Shown here: in pieces, positions 58,351 to 64,000 of the stretch
Position numbering within the stretch: position 1 is the stretch's first letter
Layout: the number at the start of each line of letters is the position of its first letter
Assembly (NCBI GenBank): GCA_007844125.1
Contig: CM017561.1
Span: 24,843,479 to 24,907,478, forward strand
Length of the DNA: 64,000 nt
Direction: 5' to 3'
Source: Sinonovacula constricta
Taxonomy: Eukaryota > Mollusca > Bivalvia > Cardiida > Solecurtidae
Notes under the pieces: model-generated
The model's input: only the letters and a program-made list of their open reading frames with translations
What the model was told of the DNA's origin: nothing
Databases searched by the model: none
Program-made: the position numbers and the translations under genes

Positions 58351-58892
58351 CTTAAAAGTCTTTCAAGGATACGGCTCTGTATCCTTACATCAATACTAAA
58401 TAAGAGCCAACATGTGTAGACGGTGAAGTTTTGTGTTTGTTGTTTTCCCACTGCACCGCTACATTTGTCAACATCAATTTGATTCCGGGTTTTAATGGTG
58501 GCAAAAGACGTAAAACGTCGGCTGTACATGTTACAGTGACGCACTTTAACACTTTCGTCAGCTGAGTAATTGTTATTATTGCCGATAATGACGGCTGTGT
58601 TTACCTCATGGAAAAGCCGTATGGTTGGCGCCATGTTGTTCAATTAACAAGTGATGTGTGCTTTCATGCATTGAATTTTGGTAATTATTCAACTTCGGTT
58701 AATATCAGAATTAAGTTAGATTGTTATTGTTGCTTCATCATTATTTGTCACTGCATATTGTTTATGTTTCATATTTGTATGTGTGATTTGCTTAAGTTAC
58801 ATTGCATTTGTTACGATGTACAACACGTTTGTACAAGTTCAATGTTATGCTCTATCTTTTAATAACAACAAGGTTAAGCTCTTTCATGGTCG

Positions 58893-58935
<43 letters not shown>

Positions 58936-58968
58936 TTTCGTTATTTATTTATTTATTTATTTATTTAA
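58893..58968. repeat. (TTTA)n microsatellite
   Basis: About 18 tetranucleotide units with one C-containing interruption near 58939. Confidence 0.95.
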
Positions 58969-60014
58969 GAGGCAAACGTGTTCCTTTGTTGAATAGAACC
59001 TCGAAGCCGACCTTAGATGTTTTCAATCAATGCTCTCTGGTCTTACTTAGTATGTTCGCTAATGACAGGAAAGGAAATCCTCGCGGTGACGGACAACAAC
59101 ATCCCTCCTCCCCTTTGATGACAGATGATATTTAAAAGATTTGGGGGAAAACTGCATATAATGCGTTCCAGCACTTTATATAATTATTTTAAGGAGCATT
59201 CGCTTGAAGTTTTGACATCAATTTAAGCACTCGAAATATAATAAGAACACTAAACTAATCGCTTTAGATAATATCGTGTTTTCATTGAAGTTAGTTCACT
59301 TGCATACATTGGTCTGACAATTACATTCTAGCCTCGTGAAGTGTAGGACAGTTATTTTGGTATTATGCTATGGTCATGTTTTCTAAAATATGTTTTGCGT
59401 ACGAGCAATTGTGCATGTAGATTTCTAAATCTAATGTCGGTTAAGGTTCAAAAACTTTTATATGCAGAATCATCTTTTATACATTGATGTCCCGTCAATA
59501 TTATTAGCAGAAGATCAGTCATACCCTACTAAGCAGGTTTTGTTTTACTTATTATAAACTTAACAAGCAGTGTCTTGCAACAGTTAAATTTTAAGACAAT
59601 CACAACTAGATATGTCGATTATATAACCAGAAACGGAACGTTCACGTCTAAGTAAAAATTAGACGTAATAAAAGCTTTTATTACGTCTAATTTTAAAACA
59701 TTGTTGGTTTTTGGCGTAATTCGATGGTTAAATTCTAAATTTAATATATTATTTTGGTGCTGTAAACTAACATAACAATATAAACTACTCCTTTTAAATT
59801 GCCAAATGATTTCTTTTTATCACTCTCGATAGAACATTGTATCGAAAGTTTTTTAACAATACCGTGAATGCTTTTGCTGGGTACATAGGATATTTACTTT
59901 TATTATCAATTCCACAGTAGTTGGTTTGTGTAAAGTTAGTTTCTTTCACAAGACCCTACAGCAAATAAAAAATGAATAAGACGCCCTTCTAACTTGGCGG
60001 TTGAATACCATAAA

Positions 60015-60135
60015 ACATGTCTGGGTAGAATCCCAGGCCACCGCAGATCAGCTGGAATTATCACATAACACCTTTTTTGACGCCTCGGCTGTGAGCAGTC
60101 ACAGAAGTAACATGTCGTCGACTTAGGCACCCATA
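60015..60135 (-). repeat. tRNA-derived SINE relative, partial
   Basis: Read on the minus strand, it shares 'tccagctgat.tgcgg' and 'ctacccagacatg' with the SINE at 24003-24215 in the same order. The A-box part is not preserved. The 64-codon ORF across it is not called. Confidence 0.55.
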
Positions 60136-60564
60136 AAAGATGAAAAAGTCTTTAATCACAAAGCAAGTGTTTATCTAAACAAACCTAAAATACGTTTTGT
60201 TTTCCTAAATTTTAAATATATATTACTTTCTAAACATTAAACTGATTTTCAGATTTATAGCGCTGTCATGCTTGTTTTATTCTTAGTTCAAATCTGTTGA
60301 GACAATCCGGACTAAACTTTTATCTTAACGCTCGCAGACATTGTACCGATGCAATATATCTCTATTATCTGTAGACGCCATGTATAATTATCCGTTAGAA
60401 AATTTAAAATTCCTGCAAGGACAGGTACCGCCCTCTAAAAATCAATACAGTTTTGAGAAAATTTTATTACTTTTGGTGATGAAGTTTGTTTTTATACAAG
60501 TATACCTACTTGAAACCTAGTATTGATAACGTACGGCCCTAAGTTTTATTCGGTAGGATCCCTA

Positions 60565-60620
60565 ATTCTTATTCTGGTGGGTTCCCCATGTTTGATTCTG
60601 GTAGGATCCCCAACTCACCA
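60565..60620. repeat. Three short tandem units with 'ggtaggatcccc'
   Basis: 'tcggtaggatccctaattc', 'ctggtgggttccccatg' and 'ctggtaggatccccaactc' follow one another, about 24 bp apart. Confidence 0.65.
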
Positions 60621-60699
60621 CAAGCTGGAAATTATTACTGATCCGACCGGGACGCGTACATTCGCGTGAAGGGCAATAAAAAGAGCCTTTTTCAAGCAA

Positions 60700-62320
60700 A
60701 ATATATGTATCTCGTTCACAGACGTTCTTCATTCTCCAAAAGACCTTGGTTTAAATGGCAATAAAAATGGACAAATGTATCACAGAACCACGTGCAAAGG
60801 AAAATCTTTTAAGATTGTTTTATCAGTCTAAATCCTCTTTGCCGCCATGCTATAAATGTGGCAGTCGCTTCTAATTCATTGGATTTTCCGCAGACATAAA
60901 ATAAAATTAACTACAATGTACTTTGCTGGAAATACACGGAATCAATCAATCAGAAGAAACATCCTTTTTACAACAAAAATATTTTTTTCAAATGCCCTTA
61001 AAATATTCTTAACCAGTAATATGACTCGCGGGAATTTTAAAATTTAAAAGTGTCTGAACAAATTGTTGTTGATGTGAGAAATGGAAATAATACAGAAGTA
61101 GTTAATACAGAACTTGTTGAGATTAAACTGATGGCACAGAGTCCGAGAAATGATCTTTAATATCGGTGCTGCAAATACAAAGCACGATGATATTTTATTA
61201 TTTAGGCAATTGCTTTGTAAAGTTGTTAGTTGTAAAAATAGTCTAATGGGTTACGTTAGAAAGTTGTAGTGTTAGATATATCTTTCAATCAATAGCATGA
61301 AATGTGCCGGAGTATGTGAACATCTCATTGTACATCTAAACGTAGAAAGTGATCTATGCATTTAAATGACTGAACAAATCAAAAATCCACAAAAAAAATC
61401 TTAAGGGGTGTTTTCATTCCAATATATTATTTTTAACGTCAAATAAGAGTTTAAAAACTATCATAGGTCAATATTTAATATAAAAAATATGACAATTACC
61501 TATCAAAATCAGTATGTATTTGAATTATATATTAATCTGTGTAAACTGTGAGATTTTAGAAAAAATGATTTAGTAAAAATGAAATAAAACCGACATCAAT
61601 CGCAATAGATCATTTTTACAACAACACATTTTCACAAACTCAGTAATGAATTGTTAGTTGCTGGCTTCTATTATGACTAACTGATACCCTTGAATTTTGG
61701 TTAATGCACGCGGTAAGTTTTGGTACAGTTTGTATTCTAGAATGTGATTTATTTCATTATCAAATAAAAGAAACTGAAACAAATAAAAAATGGCACCTAA
61801 CATACGAATTCACAGATGCTAATGTAAGTGGGAAATTAATAATAATCAATAAATGTTGTTGTAAATGAATTCCAATGTCTCAAAACAAGTAAATATTGAC
61901 ATATTTTCAGGTAAATTAATTATTATTTAATAAGGTTTTAATAAGAGTTTAATTACCAAATCGATCAACATCTGTATAAGTAGCAAGACACATATACGTA
62001 TATTGAATTTGTCTATATATGAAACTTCTAAGATTAAAACGGCCAGAGAGAATAACAAAGGTTCTAAAAATTATTGGACGGTATGAAAAAATGGGGGCAA
62101 AATTAACAATATTGTGTATCCTATGCATAAAGAGGCACTTGCATGCACAAAAGTAAACATAAAGTCACAGTCCTTTCTTGGGGATTTATGTATATTTTCT
62201 AAACTTTAACTAGAATAATAAAAGTTGTCTTTTTTTCATAAAGAGGCTCCAACTGTTGTGTTTTATTTTCTTCATGAAACGTTCTTCGCTATTTATAGCC
62301 GTCTACAAACCGGAGGAAGG
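60700..62320. other. AT-rich sequence without a recognised gene
   Basis: Only short ORFs, with no match to the modules or to R1. Confidence 0.5.
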
Positions 62321-62327
62321 AACCATA

Positions 62328-62500
62328 AACAATAAGAATATGTGACAAAGTACTATAAGCATTGCAACATATACCAAACCCTTTAAAAGGCTCCTGACAA
62401 ATGTACACATACACAATCCACAGGAAAAAATAAGAACAAATCTGTGATGAGTCATTTAACAAAAAGAGCAAATCCAACAGTTACCTCCTTGGAACTTTTT
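62328..62500 (-). repeat. R1 dispersed repeat, truncated
   Basis: Begins 'caataagaatatgtgacaaa' and stops after 'acctccttggaac'; the distal half is missing. Confidence 0.8.
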
Positions 62501-63914
62501 GTTCAGTTATTGTTTTCATTTAAACTATTCAGAAAGTGTATCGCTATGTTTCTATACAAAAATTTTTGCAATGTCTGATTTTTCAAAAAGATCTGCTAAG
62601 GGTGTCTAATTTAAAAATAATCGTTGAGTTTGGTTGATGGCGTGTAGTTAAACCATGAATATTGATAAGTACATCAAGTGTCATTTATTTCTGTTATTTA
62701 CAACAAATAATGCTATCTTCATGTACAGTACAGAGCTTTGAAAGTCAATTGTCTTTTTAATAGTAGATGTTGGATGTTGACAATTTTTTTTTTGCATTTT
62801 TAAGAAGATACCGTCAGACTTTCGATGTCCACATGGACAAAGGCATGCGTTCATTTTAAGATACCAAGACAGCCAAAAAGAAAAATATCTGCAGTAAACG
62901 CCCACAGTTGACAAGGTTGGCTTGATTACAAATGTTGTGGATTTATGCGCTCGTGCTTTATGAAACTCTTTACAAAAAGCAGATTTAAACTGATATCGTG
63001 CTTCGAGAAATCAACATAACCAACATTTCTGCAAAAATATAAGTCTGCTACGGATGAGAGTTTAAACAAGATTTGAAAAGTTCTAATTTGCAATGCTTCA
63101 TAGGTAAAAAATTTCATTTCTCCGACACAAAAATTAAGACAACAAGGCAGAAAGTAATGAAATGAATGAATTATAAATTGCGTTTATAACATAGAAACCT
63201 GCTATCGATTTTCCTACAGGCGATAAACCGGTGGTGCTTCGTACTGAAACCCAGGGATATACCCTTACAGGACTTTAAAATTTAGAAGTGTCGAAAAACT
63301 TGTTGTAGTAGAGAAATTTTGCAGAACTCGGTAGGGTGGTTAAGTTGATAAAAGACGAGCACCGGTATTTTTTATGTTGGTCCTGCTGAGTGACTTTAAT
63401 GTATTCATCAATCGTTTTTTTACTTTGCCAACAGTTTCCAACACCGGCCGCAATAGCTACAGTTGATAGTAGTTTCTTCCCTCATAACAATCTGGGCTAA
63501 GGGACAGCATTACGCCTAACTCGTCGGCGTCAGTATAATAGGCCGGCCGGGTTGAGTCCCTAGCACCTCATAAATGGCGGCAAATCCCACAATATCCTCC
63601 AATCCTATATCATCTAAACTAACGATTTCAATACTTATAAATGTTATATTTATTGCTTTATTATGTACAAGCAGGCTTCCTTTAAATTATTAGAAAGAAA
63701 CATTCGATGTCGAAAGGTTTTTCTATAAAATTTGCGATTCGATGTATTCTTGTTGTTGTTGCTGCTGACTTTACCACAAACATTGATTGTTTATAGCATT
63801 TAAGTTATACAAAGGGCGGGGTGTTATTACCACGATTCAGGTAAATTTGTGCCTACACAAATCGATAACATAGCACGAACTTTAGTCTGGAAACGTGTGA
63901 AAATTAATTGGACA
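62501..63914. other. Sequence without a recognised gene; small GC-rich block at 63430-63600
   Basis: The block includes 'ggccggccgggttgagtccc', weakly like a tRNA B box, but no convincing A box or cloverleaf was found. The rest is AT-rich with short unrecognised ORFs. Confidence 0.4.
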
Positions 63915-64000
63915 GTGCAATATGAACCGACTGGGGTGCTTAAACCGGTTCTACTAAGCTCTAATCTCGCACTTTTTGATGGTTTTTTTTTCAAATGCAA
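63915..64000 (-). repeat. R1 dispersed repeat, cut by the window end
   Basis: Shows the core 'accgactggggtgcttaaac' and 'ctctaatctcgcactttt'. Confidence 0.8.

Larger units (their letters stand above)
58590..60400. repeat. Module M3 distal part, copy c
   Basis: Starts with 'ttggcgccatgttgttcaa' and follows M3a from 46082 onward, with looser similarity after about 59650. Contains a (TTTA)n tract absent from M3a. Confidence 0.55.

Noticed and set aside
63480..63585. tRNA gene or SINE around 'gggttgagtccc'
   Set aside because: B-box-like only by a loose match, with no A box at suitable distance and no cloverleaf.

Overview
The window reads as nuclear DNA of an AT-rich metazoan. It has a TTF/hAT transposase gene inside a TIR-bounded transposon, tRNA-derived SINEs, many microsatellites, intron-like GT...AG signals, and almost no long ORFs. 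An aquatic invertebrate such as a bivalve mollusc would fit, but this is an inference from the general look; no species marker was found. No rRNA, CRISPR, operon or prokaryotic signal is visible. The only long, convincing protein-coding gene is the hAT-type transposase at 25591-27801 (minus).

Layout. Positions 1-1936 hold two identical 346-bp direct repeats around a repeat-rich, non-coding interior with a hairpin and a ~23-bp minisatellite. Positions 4071-20440 are an old tandem segmental duplication (copy A 4071-11740, copy B 12226-20440). Positions 20.4-24.7 kb are mostly unique AT-rich sequence with an AAT/ATT microsatellite, a SINE and copies of a dispersed repeat called R1 here. From 24.7 kb to about 60.7 kb the DNA is a mosaic of three module types, M1, M2 and M3, each present three or four times: M1 at 24.8-30.7, 41.2-43.9, 47.6-50.7 and 55.3-56.7; M2 at 38.3-41.0, 43.9-45.5 (rearranged), 50.7-53.3 and 56.9-57.5; M3 at 45.5-47.6, 53.6-55.2 and 57.6-60.7. 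The order M1-M2-M3 repeats three times, which implies tandem duplication of a 5-8 kb unit.

The first M1-M2 pair is split by two DNA transposons. One is a complete-looking hAT element (25386-28398; 15-bp perfect TIRs; 6-bp target duplication TAGTTG). The other is a 7.6-kb TIR element (30736-38332; 23-bp TIRs, second subterminal inverted repeat, 7-bp target duplication GCTRAAC). Nested inside the second is a 3.83-kb element flanked by TA, with 27-bp TIRs and an ORF that looks like the helix-turn-helix start of a Tc1/mariner-type transposase. Because the host modules are repeated, paralogous empty sites can be read in the same window, and they support the insertion boundaries.

Apart from the transposase, coding potential is slight: a 43-codon ORF kept at identical length in two M2 copies, a short ORF shared by two M1 copies, and low-confidence spliced ORF models facing inward from both ends of the 7.6-kb element. 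Module and repeat limits were found by eye and are accurate only to tens of bases; identities were not computed.
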